Assembly (NCBI GenBank): GCA_963665525.1
Contig: OY762280.1
Location: forward strand, 4,278,001-4,342,000
Reading direction: 5' to 3'
Origin: UBA12077 sp963665525
GTDB lineage: Bacteria > Bacteroidota > Bacteroidia > Bacteroidales > UBA12077
DNA: 64,000 nucleotides
Shown: piece after piece, positions 1 through 8,326 of the stretch
Layout of the letters: every line of letters begins with the position of its first letter
Position numbering within the stretch: the stretch's first letter is position 1
Translations under genes and position numbers: made by a program
The notes under the pieces: generated by a model
Seen by the model: only the letters and a program-made list of their open reading frames with translations
The model's database searches: none
Told to the model about the DNA's origin: nothing

Positions 1-551
1 GTATACCCCGAAGGGGTGGTAATTTTTAAAGCGCCTTCGCGTAAACTTTTATTTGCATCTTTAATTAAAAGTTCCGGGTCAATTTGATCTTCAACTCCTA
101 ATCCTTTACAGTGAGGACATGAACCATCAGGACTATTGAATGAAAATAAACTACGACTTAATTTAATATTGGGGAATGTTCTAGATCTTTCCCCGCATCG
201 TGCAAAAAGTAATCGAAGGTAATCATACAATTCGCTAATAGTTCCAACTGTTGATCTTGGATTTCGACTAACGGTTTTTTGGTCGACAGATATGGCTGGC
301 AATAAGCCTTCAATGTGTTCAACCTCAGGTCGAGACATCTTTCCTAAAAACTGTCGGGCATATGATGAAAAGGATTCGAAATATCTTCTTTGACTTTCTT
401 TACAAATAATATCATATACCAGAGATGATTTACCAGACCCGGAAACTCCGGTAAAACATGTTATTTGATGATGAGGAATGTTTAGACTAACATTTTTTAA
501 ATTATGCTCACTTGCATTTTTTATGATTATATGCTGGCTTTTGTTTTTCAT
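1..551 (-). CDS. UvrA-family ABC ATPase, UvrA2-like (partial, N-terminal part)
   Basis: The gene starts at an ATG at 551 and runs off the left edge, leaving 183 N-terminal residues. I translated it by hand. Walker A is GVSGSGKSS (residues 35-43), followed by the UvrA signature stretches SYARQFLGKMSRPEVE and SRNPRSTVGTISELYDYLRLL. The first zinc-finger CPHC lies at about residues 145-148; in canonical UvrA it lies near residue 253, because a UvrB-binding domain comes first. That domain is therefore missing here, as in UvrA2 / class III proteins (DrrC-like), which are linked to DNA-damage or drug tolerance. It is divergent from the cyclophilin gene. I am sure of the UvrA family; the UvrA2 assignment is inferred from the spacing. 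Confidence 0.85.
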   Translation of the reverse strand, partial: MKNKSQHIIIKNASEHNLKNVSLNIPHHQITCFTGVSGSGKSSLVYDIICKESQRRYFESFSSYARQFLGKMSRPEVEHIEGLLPAISVDQKTVSRNPRSTVGTISELYDYLRLLFARCGERSRTFPNIKLSRSLFSFNSPDGSCPHCKGLGVEDQIDPELLIKDANKSLREGALKITTPSGY

Positions 552-570
552 CGATAATTTATTTGACTAG

Positions 571-578
571 CAAAGATA
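571..578 (-). promoter_or_regulatory. -7 promoter box for the uvrA-like gene
   Basis: Read on the minus strand this is TATCTTTG, an exact match to the Bacteroidota -7 consensus TAnnTTTG, 20 bases before the ATG at 551. No convincing -33 TTTG was found at the expected distance. Confidence 0.4.
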
Positions 579-625
579 TAGAAATAGATAATTATTGATA
601 ATTTTACAAGAATAGAATTAAAATT

Positions 626-1213
626 ATGGATATGAAAAAGTTATTGTTGTTGGTATTGTCCTTTTTGTGCATATCAATTATTTTGAAAAGCCAAAATATA
701 GTAAAGATTAAATTTGAAACCGACTTAGGATCAATCATTGCTGAAATATATCCTGATAAAGCACCGCTTACTTGCTCAAATTTCATCAAGTATATTGAGA
801 ACGATAAATTTACTGGGGCAAATTTTTATAGAGTCGTAAGAATGGATAATCAACCTAATAACGATATTAAGATTGAAGTTATTCAAGGTGGTTTAGGATT
901 TGATGTTGAGGAATCTCCTTATCCGGGAATAAAGCATGAAACTACAAAAACAACAAGCATCCTGCATAAAAATGGTACCTTGTCTATGGCGAGGGCTAAG
1001 CCTGGAACGGCAACATCTGAATTCTTTATCTGTATTGGAGATCAGCCGGAATTAGATTTCGAAGGAAAGAGAAATCCTGATGGACAAGGTTTTGCTGCTT
1101 TTGGGCAAATAGTTGAAGGGATGGATGTCGTAAAACAAATACAAGAAATGCCGGCAAATGGGCAGATGCTAAAGAAAACCATTAAAATATCATCTATACA
1201 AATGATAAAATAA
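626..1213 (+). CDS. Secreted cyclophilin-type peptidyl-prolyl cis-trans isomerase
   Basis: 195 residues. A hydrophobic signal peptide (KLLLLVLSFLCISIILKSQ) is followed by a full cyclophilin domain. Family stretches are visible: TDLGSIIAEIYPDKAP, FTGANFYRVV, the QGG turn, NGTLSMARAKPGTATSEFF and GFAAFGQIVEGMDVVKQI. It should isomerise Xaa-Pro bonds of exported proteins in the periplasm. A second in-frame ATG at 632 would equally precede the signal peptide, so the start is uncertain by two codons. It is a single gene, divergent from the uvrA-like gene and 66 bases before the sigma factor. Confidence 0.9.
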   Translation: MDMKKLLLLVLSFLCISIILKSQNIVKIKFETDLGSIIAEIYPDKAPLTCSNFIKYIENDKFTGANFYRVVRMDNQPNNDIKIEVIQGGLGFDVEESPYPGIKHETTKTTSILHKNGTLSMARAKPGTATSEFFICIGDQPELDFEGKRNPDGQGFAAFGQIVEGMDVVKQIQEMPANGQMLKKTIKISSIQMIK

Positions 1214-1279
1214 AAGGAATAGATTGTAATATTTTTTAAATCTGTTCTACTAACTAACCGGAAATAAAACTGACTGTCA

Positions 1280-1789
1280 TTGAGTAATAGAAATTTAAGA
1301 GAAGAATTTGTTTCACTTATTGAGAAACATCAGGGAATTATATATAAGGTTTCCAGGATGTACTGCGATAAAGATGAATGCCGTGAAGATCTTTTTCAAG
1401 ATATTTTGGTTCAGCTTTGGCAGTCGTATCCATCATTTAATAAGAAATCAAAATTCTCTACATGGATGTACAGGGTTTCTTTAAATACAGCAATAGCTCA
1501 ATTCAGGAAAGATAAAAGAAATAACGAAGACAGTGTTCCTGATATTCCTGTTAATATACCTGAAGAAGAGACGTATCAAGAAAAAGAAGCCAGAAGAAGT
1601 CTTGTGCAGAAAGCGATTAATAAGCTTAGTAAAGCAGAAAAAGCAATCATTATTCTTTACATGGATGATTATTCTTATGAAGAAATCTCTGAAATATCGG
1701 GAATGACGATGTCGAATGTAGGAGTAAAGATTAGTCGTATAAAAACCAAACTACAAAAAATATTAAAGGAACTAGAATATGGACTTTAA
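1280..1789 (+). CDS. ECF-type RNA polymerase sigma factor (TTG start)
   Basis: 169 residues with sigma region 2 (about 12-78, core DLFQDILVQLWQSYPSF) and region 4 (about 110-160, core YSYEEISEISGMTMSNVGVK, then a basic helix). This is the sigma-70 ECF layout without region 3. The start is a TTG: an in-frame TGA sits at 1271-1273 and the first internal ATG (codon 27) would delete part of region 2. The next gene overlaps its last codons (1779), so the two are translationally coupled. That neighbour is a small multi-span membrane protein, probably its modulator. The regulon cannot be told from the sequence. Confidence 0.9.
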   Translation: MSNRNLREEFVSLIEKHQGIIYKVSRMYCDKDECREDLFQDILVQLWQSYPSFNKKSKFSTWMYRVSLNTAIAQFRKDKRNNEDSVPDIPVNIPEEETYQEKEARRSLVQKAINKLSKAEKAIIILYMDDYSYEEISEISGMTMSNVGVKISRIKTKLQKILKELEYGL

Positions 1790-2414
1790 TGAAATAAAAA
1801 ATATTTGGAAAAATACAATTCAAGATGAGCAAGTCCTGAATAAGGAAGAAATAGAATCCAGACTCAGAATAAAGAGTAAGTCGAATACTGCATTAAATAA
1901 AGTAAAACGCAATTATAAAATTGAGTTGTATTCAGGAGGTATTATGGCCTTATTTTTCCTTGGATGGATGTATGTTAATCTTCCACAAGAGTATAAGTGG
2001 ATCATAATCATAATAACAATATTATTTTTTGGGATTTTATATTCTTTTACCTGGAGAAATTATATTAAAGTTAGTAAGATTATTATTCCTTCGGAACAGT
2101 TAAAGCCATCTCTTACGAAAACAATAAAGGATATTCAACGATATGTAAACTTTAATAAAAGTAATTTTACCAAATTTTTATTGCTACCCTTTGCAATATG
2201 CTATGGAATGTTTATAGGTCTTTTTATGGGTTTGGAAGGTCAAGATATTTTAGAAGTTTTATCCTTACAAGAAATGATAAAAATTGGAATACTTTTAATT
2301 GTTTTGAGTGCTCTGTTTATTCCAATTTCTCAGTATTTTAATAAAAAGATGTATAAAAAACATTTGGATGAGCTGAAACAGTGTTTAAAAGAATTTGAAG
2401 AAATTGAGGATTAA
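1779..2414 (+). CDS. Four-span membrane protein coupled to the ECF sigma factor
   Basis: 211 residues, overlapping the sigma gene by 11 bases. A soluble N-terminal stretch of about 55 residues is followed by two adjacent hydrophobic helices (about 56-68 and 74-91), a charged middle part, and two more helices (about 133-150 and 168-186), then a lysine/glutamate-rich tail. There is no recognisable zinc-binding anti-sigma (HxxxCxxC) motif. The coupling suggests a membrane-bound anti-sigma or sensor, which is inference from position; the family was not recognised. Confidence 0.75.
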   Translation: MDFNEIKNIWKNTIQDEQVLNKEEIESRLRIKSKSNTALNKVKRNYKIELYSGGIMALFFLGWMYVNLPQEYKWIIIIITILFFGILYSFTWRNYIKVSKIIIPSEQLKPSLTKTIKDIQRYVNFNKSNFTKFLLLPFAICYGMFIGLFMGLEGQDILEVLSLQEMIKIGILLIVLSALFIPISQYFNKKMYKKHLDELKQCLKEFEEIED

Positions 2415-2453
2415 TTTGAGATTTTACTATTTTTGGTTTCAAAATTCACAATT

Positions 2454-2939
2454 ATGAAGAAACTATTATTTGCTTTATCCATTTTAGTCATTGCAATAGC
2501 TGCTTGTGATGATGATACTGATTATAATTACAATAATGATGTATTAACATATGAAGAACAACTGGCCATTGATATTGAAAAAATCCAAAAATGTATTGCA
2601 GATAGTAACTTTACGGCACAGTCAACAGAATCTGGATTGTATTATATTATAGATGAGGAGGGAGAAGGAAATTATCCTAGTGTTGATTCAATAGTAAAGG
2701 TTAAGTACGTTGGAAAACTTTTAAATGGAAATGTTTTTGGTCAAGGAACTATAGAAGAGGAGCTTTCTTTTTTTATTTATGGATGGCAAGAGGGGATTCA
2801 AAAATTTAAAGAAGGAGGGAGTGGTAAATTACTTATTCCATCGTCTTTAGGATATGGAGCGTATAGTGTTGGAAGTATTCCGTCCTATTCTGTATTGATG
2901 TTTGATATTGAGTTAATTGATGTATCAAGTAACGAATAA
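2454..2939 (+). CDS. FKBP-type peptidyl-prolyl isomerase lipoprotein
   Basis: 161 residues from the ATG at 2454; a TTG 21 bases upstream would place extra residues before an otherwise typical lipoprotein signal. The lipobox is AIAAC with Cys18, followed by an acidic DDDTD stretch typical of surface-exported Bacteroidota lipoproteins. The FKBP domain covers about 60-160: SGLYYIIDEEGEG, VKVKYVGKLLNGNVF, GWQEGIQKFKEGGSGKLLIP, LGYGAYSVGSIPSYSVLMF and FDIELIDV. It likely folds exported proteins at the outer membrane. A strong hairpin follows the stop. Confidence 0.9.
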   Translation: MKKLLFALSILVIAIAACDDDTDYNYNNDVLTYEEQLAIDIEKIQKCIADSNFTAQSTESGLYYIIDEEGEGNYPSVDSIVKVKYVGKLLNGNVFGQGTIEEELSFFIYGWQEGIQKFKEGGSGKLLIPSSLGYGAYSVGSIPSYSVLMFDIELIDVSSNE

Positions 2940-2945
2940 ATATAG

Positions 2946-2977
2946 AAAAAGCTATTCGAATAGAATAGCCTTTTTTT
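2946..2977. terminator. Bidirectional terminator
   Basis: GCTATTC (2951-2957) and GAATAGC (2963-2969) pair perfectly around a 5-base loop. A T-run follows on the plus side and an A-run precedes, so it serves both the FKBP gene and the convergent kelch gene. Confidence 0.75.
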
Positions 2978-2992
2978 AAGTATTTAAAAGGT

Positions 2993-4012
2993 TTAATCGT
3001 TTTCATTATATTCTTCATTAGGTTCGAAACCCCAAAGATCGTCAAAATAATATGTTCCATTTTGGCCGGTGGCAATATATCCAAGATCTCCGATTCCAAA
3101 TCCAACGGCATCAATTCTAGCTGATCCTTCCAAATATGTTTTTTCTTCCCATAAATCAGTTACAGGATCATATTCCCAAACATTTCCTCCTACTCCTCCA
3201 GTTCCTCCGGTAGTAACATAACCTTTTCCGTTGACACTAAAAGCTGTTCTATCTGATCCAATTATATAATATTCATCATCATAACTATCATCTGATGAGT
3301 CGTCAATATCTCTTAGTTGTGTCCATGTTTGTGTATCACCATCAAAAACCCAAAGGTCTTCTTCATACGATCCATTGTCAACTCCTGTACATATATAGGC
3401 CTTATTATTAATAGTGAAAGCTACTGCATCTTTTCTTTTAGCACCACCATAGCCAACAACTTGTTCCCAGGTATCAGTAGTTGGAGAGTATTTCCAAAAG
3501 TCTTTTAAATAATTACCATCATAACCTGTTCCTACATAACCATATTCACCTACAGAAAAAGCAATAGCTCCATATCTTGCAGTCCCACCAAAATCAGCTA
3601 TTTGAGTCCATGTATTAGTGTTAGGATCATATTCCCAGAAATCTTTTAATTTATTTTCACCGTCATATCCAGTTCCGATATAACCTTTCCCATTTAAGCT
3701 AAATCCTACTGCCCCGTTTCTTGATACGCCAGGGAAAGAATCTAGTTTTGCCCAAAAATTTAATTCCGGATTGTATGACCAGAAATCTCTAAGTCGGGTA
3801 TTTCCTTCTTCAAATCCAGTACCTAAATAAGCCATATTATCAATAGTAAAGGCTACAGCATCACATCGTGGTACACCGTCAAAGTCTGAAAGCTCAATCC
3901 AGTTGCCTATATCTTCTTCTTCATCTTCATCTTCGCAAGAGATCATGAATATCAGTAATCCCATAACAAATATTTTGCTTCCTAGTTTCAGATAATACAT
4001 ATAATTCTTCAT
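2993..4012 (-). CDS. Kelch-repeat lipoprotein
   Basis: 339 residues from the ATG at 4012, chosen because it gives a clean lipoprotein signal (lipobox FMISC, Cys26) followed by an acidic DEDEEED stretch. The rest is a run of about six kelch blades of roughly 48 residues, each with a GYIGTGYDG-like turn and a paired FWxYDPxTxTW element (for example DFWEYDPNTNTWTQIADF). A six-bladed beta-propeller exposed at the cell surface is expected. Such proteins bind ligands or partner proteins; nothing here shows which. Monocistronic, convergent with the FKBP gene. Confidence 0.85.
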   Translation of the reverse strand: MKNYMYYLKLGSKIFVMGLLIFMISCEDEDEEEDIGNWIELSDFDGVPRCDAVAFTIDNMAYLGTGFEEGNTRLRDFWSYNPELNFWAKLDSFPGVSRNGAVGFSLNGKGYIGTGYDGENKLKDFWEYDPNTNTWTQIADFGGTARYGAIAFSVGEYGYVGTGYDGNYLKDFWKYSPTTDTWEQVVGYGGAKRKDAVAFTINNKAYICTGVDNGSYEEDLWVFDGDTQTWTQLRDIDDSSDDSYDDEYYIIGSDRTAFSVNGKGYVTTGGTGGVGGNVWEYDPVTDLWEEKTYLEGSARIDAVGFGIGDLGYIATGQNGTYYFDDLWGFEPNEEYNEND

Positions 4013-4324
4013 ACTTTTTAATCTTTTAAAGTTTGTGAGGTTTTTAAGGCTCAAATGTATATTATGCATATGTTGTGATGAAACAAATTAGATTAATGAG
4101 AATAATGTCTCGATAAATGAGAGCTAAACAAAGATGATCTTTGATTTATAGATTTGAACTTTCAAAGTTCTTCTTGTTTGCAGTCTTTTTAATGCTTAGA
4201 ATGAGATTTTAAAAAGCATTTACATGATTAGTCTATGATTTTGATCTAATCATCGATAAAACTTTAATTAATAAATAATTGTTTCGAGTTTTACCAATTC
4301 AAAAAGTCAAAGGATAAAATATTT
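4013..4324. other. Divergent intergenic region with two inverted repeats
   Basis: 312 bases between two divergent lipoprotein genes, without a coding reading frame I believe. It holds a perfect palindrome GAACTTTcAAAGTTC (4156-4170) and an 8-base inverted repeat ATGATTAG (4224-4231) / CTAATCAT (4246-4253). Either could be an operator; no TAnnTTTG box is present. Confidence 0.4.
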
Positions 4325-5659
4325 ATGATACAATTACAATCAAGAGTTTGTTTTCATTCGAAAAAGTTATTTGTGATATTAGGAATTGTTCTTACGATTT
4401 CGTGCTCTCAAGACGAAGAAACGAACTTAACTTTAGGAGATGAGTTTATTGATATTAGTACTTATATTACTCAAACGGATACTTTTAGTATTGAGATGTC
4501 AACCGTAATTGTTGATTCCTTAATTACTTCTAATACAGGTGTTATACTTGCAGGGTACTGTGATGATGGAGAATTAGGTAAAATAACTACTGAAGGATAT
4601 TCTAAAATAATTTTACCTCCAGAAACATATATCGATATAGAATCTGAAGATAGATTTGATTCCTTAACTTTAGTTCTGCCGTATAATACATATTCATATG
4701 GAGATACAAATATTTATCAAGAATTGGATGTTTTTTTATTAGCTGAAGAAATGCTAAGAACTGGGGAAAGTTTTTCATTTTATAATAATGAAAGTATAAG
4801 TTATCAAAGTAATTCAATTGGACACATAAGATATTTACCAAGGCCGAATAGAGATTCTCTTATCGAGATTAGAATTGATGATGAGTTAGGAGAAGCCTTA
4901 TTTTATAAACTTCTGTATAATGCCGAAGAAATTCAGAATAACGATAATTTTCAACAATATATTTATGGTATAGCTATTGTGCCCAATAAGAACCAGAATT
5001 CATGTATTATTGGATTCGATCAATCAGGAATAGCTCTTAATTTATATACAAGTCGAATATCTTCAGATTCGGATGAAGAAGCGGAACAGGATGAATATGT
5101 GTTTGAAAGTTATACCTATTATTTTAGTAGTATATGTAGTGATAGGAGCAGTACTGATTTGGATGATATCAATACTCAATCTGAAAGTTTAAATTCATCC
5201 TATACAAGAGATAAAAGCTACATTCAGGGAGGAACTGGAGTTTTAACTAAAATTGAATTTCCTCATCTTAATTCAATCATGTTTGACCAGAATAAATTGA
5301 TCTTTTCTGCAACTCTTTGGGTTGGTATCGATATAAATAGTTATGATAAAGATTTCCCTGAATCATTAGTTTTATATGAAACAGATGAAAATAATAGTTT
5401 TGATATTCAATATGAAAGTAAGATTCTTTCATCCTCTGAATTTTATTTGGATGAGAAATATCATTTAGACACCTATTATACTTTTGATATTACTAGCTTT
5501 CTAAAAGAACAGATAGAAAGTGGAGTAGTAAATAATCGAAATTTGCTTATCACAATACCTTCTCCAGAATTTAATACAACCCTTAATACTACTTACTTAG
5601 ATGCAAGCGGGAGCACTGAGTCGAAAACTAAGCTCATTATTAGTTATATAGAAATTTAA
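4325..5659 (+). CDS. DUF4270-type lipoprotein
   Basis: 444 residues. The signal ends in a lipobox LTISC (Cys27). The N-terminal layout, LGDEFIDISTYITQTDTFSI, then a TVIVDSLITSNTGVILAGYC block with a repeated valine/threonine strand pattern, is that of the Bacteroidota family DUF4270. The remainder is beta-rich with SYIQGGTGVLTKIEFP and a C-terminal LIISYIEI strand. Function unknown; the family is predicted to be outer-membrane exposed. It lies 6 bases before an outer-membrane beta-barrel gene, so the two are probably co-transcribed and may work together. Confidence 0.75.
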   Translation: MIQLQSRVCFHSKKLFVILGIVLTISCSQDEETNLTLGDEFIDISTYITQTDTFSIEMSTVIVDSLITSNTGVILAGYCDDGELGKITTEGYSKIILPPETYIDIESEDRFDSLTLVLPYNTYSYGDTNIYQELDVFLLAEEMLRTGESFSFYNNESISYQSNSIGHIRYLPRPNRDSLIEIRIDDELGEALFYKLLYNAEEIQNNDNFQQYIYGIAIVPNKNQNSCIIGFDQSGIALNLYTSRISSDSDEEAEQDEYVFESYTYYFSSICSDRSSTDLDDINTQSESLNSSYTRDKSYIQGGTGVLTKIEFPHLNSIMFDQNKLIFSATLWVGIDINSYDKDFPESLVLYETDENNSFDIQYESKILSSSEFYLDEKYHLDTYYTFDITSFLKEQIESGVVNNRNLLITIPSPEFNTTLNTTYLDASGSTESKTKLIISYIEI

Positions 5660-5665
5660 TATTGA

Positions 5666-6931
5666 ATGAACAACATGAAAAGAATTAAAACTATAATATT
5701 AATAACTGTATTTGTAATAATAAATCAAGGTGCTGTTGTATCACAAAACCTAACAAGTTCGCCTTATTCTATTTTTGGAGTAGGAGAAATTAACTCTAAA
5801 GGGAATAGTTTGAATGCTTCTATGGGGGGTGTCGGCATTGGATTAAAATCAGGAATTGGATTAAATAATATTAATCCAGCTTCTTATAGTGGAATTGACA
5901 GCTTATTCTTTATTTATGAGCTTGGAGTTTCAACGAGATATTCGATATATGCTAACAAAGACCAAGAGCAAAAATCCATTTCTGGCAATTTATCTTCTTT
6001 TGCAATTGGTTTCCAGGCAAAAAAATGGTGGGGTGTTAGTGTGGGATTAACACCATTTAGTAGTGTTGGATATAATATTAATACGATAAATAACATGAAT
6101 GTTGATAATACAGTTTATCAAAATACTTACATAGGATCTGGAGGAATTAACCAGATTTATATGGGTAATTCGTTTAGGTTATCTAAAAATATTTCATTAG
6201 GGATTAATCTGTCATATTTGTTTGGAACATTTGATGAGGATGAGCAAATTTCATTTAATATAGAAGAAACTAGTTTTACGATAACTGATCAAAATCATGT
6301 AAAAGGGTTGTATTTAGATTATGGTATACAAATAGATTATCCAATGAATAAAAATAAGTTAACTTTTGGAGCAATTTATGGACATAAAAGATATTTAAGT
6401 TCTTCAACAGATAGAACTATTTACGATGAGATCAATGAATCATATTTATATGATGAGGAAGGACTAGATAATAATGAAAACTATATTATTCCTAGAAAGT
6501 TTGGAATTGGAGTAGCATTTTCAAAAGAAGATTTATTTAAAGTTGCTCTAGATTATACTTTAAATCAGTGGTCAGAAATAGAATTTTCAAATTCAGATTT
6601 AAATACTCAAGATAGTCATAAAATGGCTTTAGGAATTGAATATTCCCCAGAAGGAAGATATAGCTCTAAAATATTCAAAAGTTGGTACTATAGATTAGGA
6701 GGATATTATAACCGATCTTATTTAAAAATAAATCAAAACTCCATAAACTCTATGGCACTAACAATGGGTTTTGGCATTCCTGTAAAAAGAAATTTGAGTA
6801 TGTTGAATATAGGTTTTGAAATTGGGAAAAATGGAACTTTAGACAATGGATTATTACAAGAAAACTTCTATAAAATGAATATAAACTTTTCACTTCAAGA
6901 TATTTGGTTCCTTAAACAGAAAATCGAATAA
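5666..6931 (+). CDS. Outer-membrane beta-barrel protein (OmpP1/FadL-like)
   Basis: 421 residues. A signal peptide is followed by LTSSPYSIFGVGEINSKGNS and NASMGGVGIGLKSG, the typical start of a Bacteroidota outer-membrane protein group resembling OmpP1/FadL. Alternating hydrophobic strands with aromatic girdles run to the end, which closes with an aromatic strand (NINFSLQDIWF). Its partner upstream is the DUF4270 lipoprotein. A transport or surface role is likely, the substrate unknown. The stop lies 4 bases from the stop of the convergent esterase gene. Confidence 0.7.
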   Translation: MNNMKRIKTIILITVFVIINQGAVVSQNLTSSPYSIFGVGEINSKGNSLNASMGGVGIGLKSGIGLNNINPASYSGIDSLFFIYELGVSTRYSIYANKDQEQKSISGNLSSFAIGFQAKKWWGVSVGLTPFSSVGYNINTINNMNVDNTVYQNTYIGSGGINQIYMGNSFRLSKNISLGINLSYLFGTFDEDEQISFNIEETSFTITDQNHVKGLYLDYGIQIDYPMNKNKLTFGAIYGHKRYLSSSTDRTIYDEINESYLYDEEGLDNNENYIIPRKFGIGVAFSKEDLFKVALDYTLNQWSEIEFSNSDLNTQDSHKMALGIEYSPEGRYSSKIFKSWYYRLGGYYNRSYLKINQNSINSMALTMGFGIPVKRNLSMLNIGFEIGKNGTLDNGLLQENFYKMNINFSLQDIWFLKQKIE

Positions 6932-6935
6932 TATA

Positions 6936-8225
6936 CTATGGTTTAATTTGTAACCTTGCACCGAAAAGCATTGTTCTATCTAAATCTTTCTTGAACCATT
7001 TTAATAAAGTAGATATATCTTTTTCAATTGTTCCTTGAAAAGAAAGCTTACCATTTGTATAAACTTTTATCTCTTTATTAAAATTAAATTGCTCCGGAGA
7101 CAATAGTAAAGTATACTGTTTTATATTAATTGTATGCACATCAATTTGGTTGTTTGCAATCTGAACTTCAATTATTCCAGATTCTTCTTGATAACTTTCT
7201 TTAGATGTTTTAATCTCAGGATACTTTTTAAGATCAATTTTTTCTTTGTTAGACAATTTATTTATAATTACACAGTGATTTCTATTGTACAGGATGTCAT
7301 TGGTTTGCCAATAAATTGATGAAGGATAAGGATCACGGGGATTGCTCTGAATGAAATTTTGTATGGCATCTTGATATAATGGTAGCCATGATATTTCATG
7401 TTTATAACCATGAGCCAGAAAATATTGGTATGTGTTTCCTGCTAAAGTCATTTTTTCTAAAAATGATTCTACCATATCATGAGGAAAGGTTTGATCTCGA
7501 TCAGTTGAAATAAAAAGAAAAGGTCGATTCCCAAAATTTTTTAAGTATGTATTTTTCTCACCTAGCCTATATACACCTCCAGGATTACTTATATAAGGTC
7601 TAAAGTTTGCCCAAGGAGTAATATTTAAATTAGCCTGGTAAATAATTCCTGTTCCTCCATCAGAAATTCCCGATAAATAAATTCTATTTTCATTGATATT
7701 ATAATTTTCTTTGATTTTTTTCAAGAGGTATGCTAGGTTTTTAACTTGTTTTTCATCCCACCATTTACTCATAAACCAACCATTTGGATATACCACTATG
7801 GAATTGATTGAATCTAAGTTATAGCTGTTGGGTTTGATATAATTTTTTACAGAAAAAGGATTAAGGTTTCCTACAGCTCCATGCAATATAACTGATAGTT
7901 CATATTTTTTCTGAGGATTATAATTGTTTGGAATAAATACCAAGGCACAGTATTCAATAGAATCAAGCGTATATGTCCATTCCATATAACCTGTTTTAGA
8001 TTTCTTGTCAGAGAAATAGTCACATTTTTTAATATGCGAATAGATAGTATCAAAATGATAGCTTGCCTTTAATATTTTTTTGATAATTCTTTGCTCTTTT
8101 ATTTTGCTACTGCAGTTATAGAGGTCTTTAATGTAGTTATTTAGCAATGTATCTTCCTCGGCGTGTACAGTAATTGAATAATTAACAATAAAAAAGAGAC
8201 CTATGAACTGAATGAATTTTATCAT
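6936..8225 (-). CDS. Secreted alpha/beta-hydrolase esterase
   Basis: 429 residues with a signal peptide (FIGLFFIVNYSITVHAEE). The hydrolase core starts near residue 105: YELSVILHGAVGN carries the oxyanion-hole strand, GISDGG (186-191) is the nucleophile elbow with Ser188, FLFISTDRDQTFP supplies a likely acid and AHGYKHEISW the histidine. This resembles the secreted feruloyl/acetyl esterase and PHB-depolymerase-like group. The C-terminal ~120 residues form a separate beta-rich part. Substrate not evident; it stands alone opposite a PQQ-propeller lipoprotein gene, with which it shares a promoter region containing a palindrome. Confidence 0.75.
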   Translation of the reverse strand: MIKFIQFIGLFFIVNYSITVHAEEDTLLNNYIKDLYNCSSKIKEQRIIKKILKASYHFDTIYSHIKKCDYFSDKKSKTGYMEWTYTLDSIEYCALVFIPNNYNPQKKYELSVILHGAVGNLNPFSVKNYIKPNSYNLDSINSIVVYPNGWFMSKWWDEKQVKNLAYLLKKIKENYNINENRIYLSGISDGGTGIIYQANLNITPWANFRPYISNPGGVYRLGEKNTYLKNFGNRPFLFISTDRDQTFPHDMVESFLEKMTLAGNTYQYFLAHGYKHEISWLPLYQDAIQNFIQSNPRDPYPSSIYWQTNDILYNRNHCVIINKLSNKEKIDLKKYPEIKTSKESYQEESGIIEVQIANNQIDVHTINIKQYTLLLSPEQFNFNKEIKVYTNGKLSFQGTIEKDISTLLKWFKKDLDRTMLFGARLQIKP

Positions 8226-8254
8226 ACTATTTTTATTTGAATGATAACTTTAAA

Positions 8255-8262
8255 CAAACTTA
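8255..8262 (-). promoter_or_regulatory. -7 promoter box for the esterase gene
   Basis: Minus-strand TAAGTTTG matches TAnnTTTG, 30 bases before the start codon at 8225, and overlaps the edge of the palindrome at 8261-8280. Confidence 0.4.
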
Positions 8263-8280
8263 CCCTATTTTTATAGGGTA
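8261..8280. promoter_or_regulatory. Palindromic operator candidate
   Basis: TACCCTAT and ATAGGGTA form a perfect 8-base inverted repeat around TTTT. It touches the promoter box of the esterase gene and lies 47 bases before the PQQ-propeller gene. A regulator-binding site is the simplest reading. Confidence 0.4.
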
Positions 8281-8326
8281 TTTATTTAAAAGCGTATCAT
8301 AATAGAGTTAATTTAAAAATAACTTT

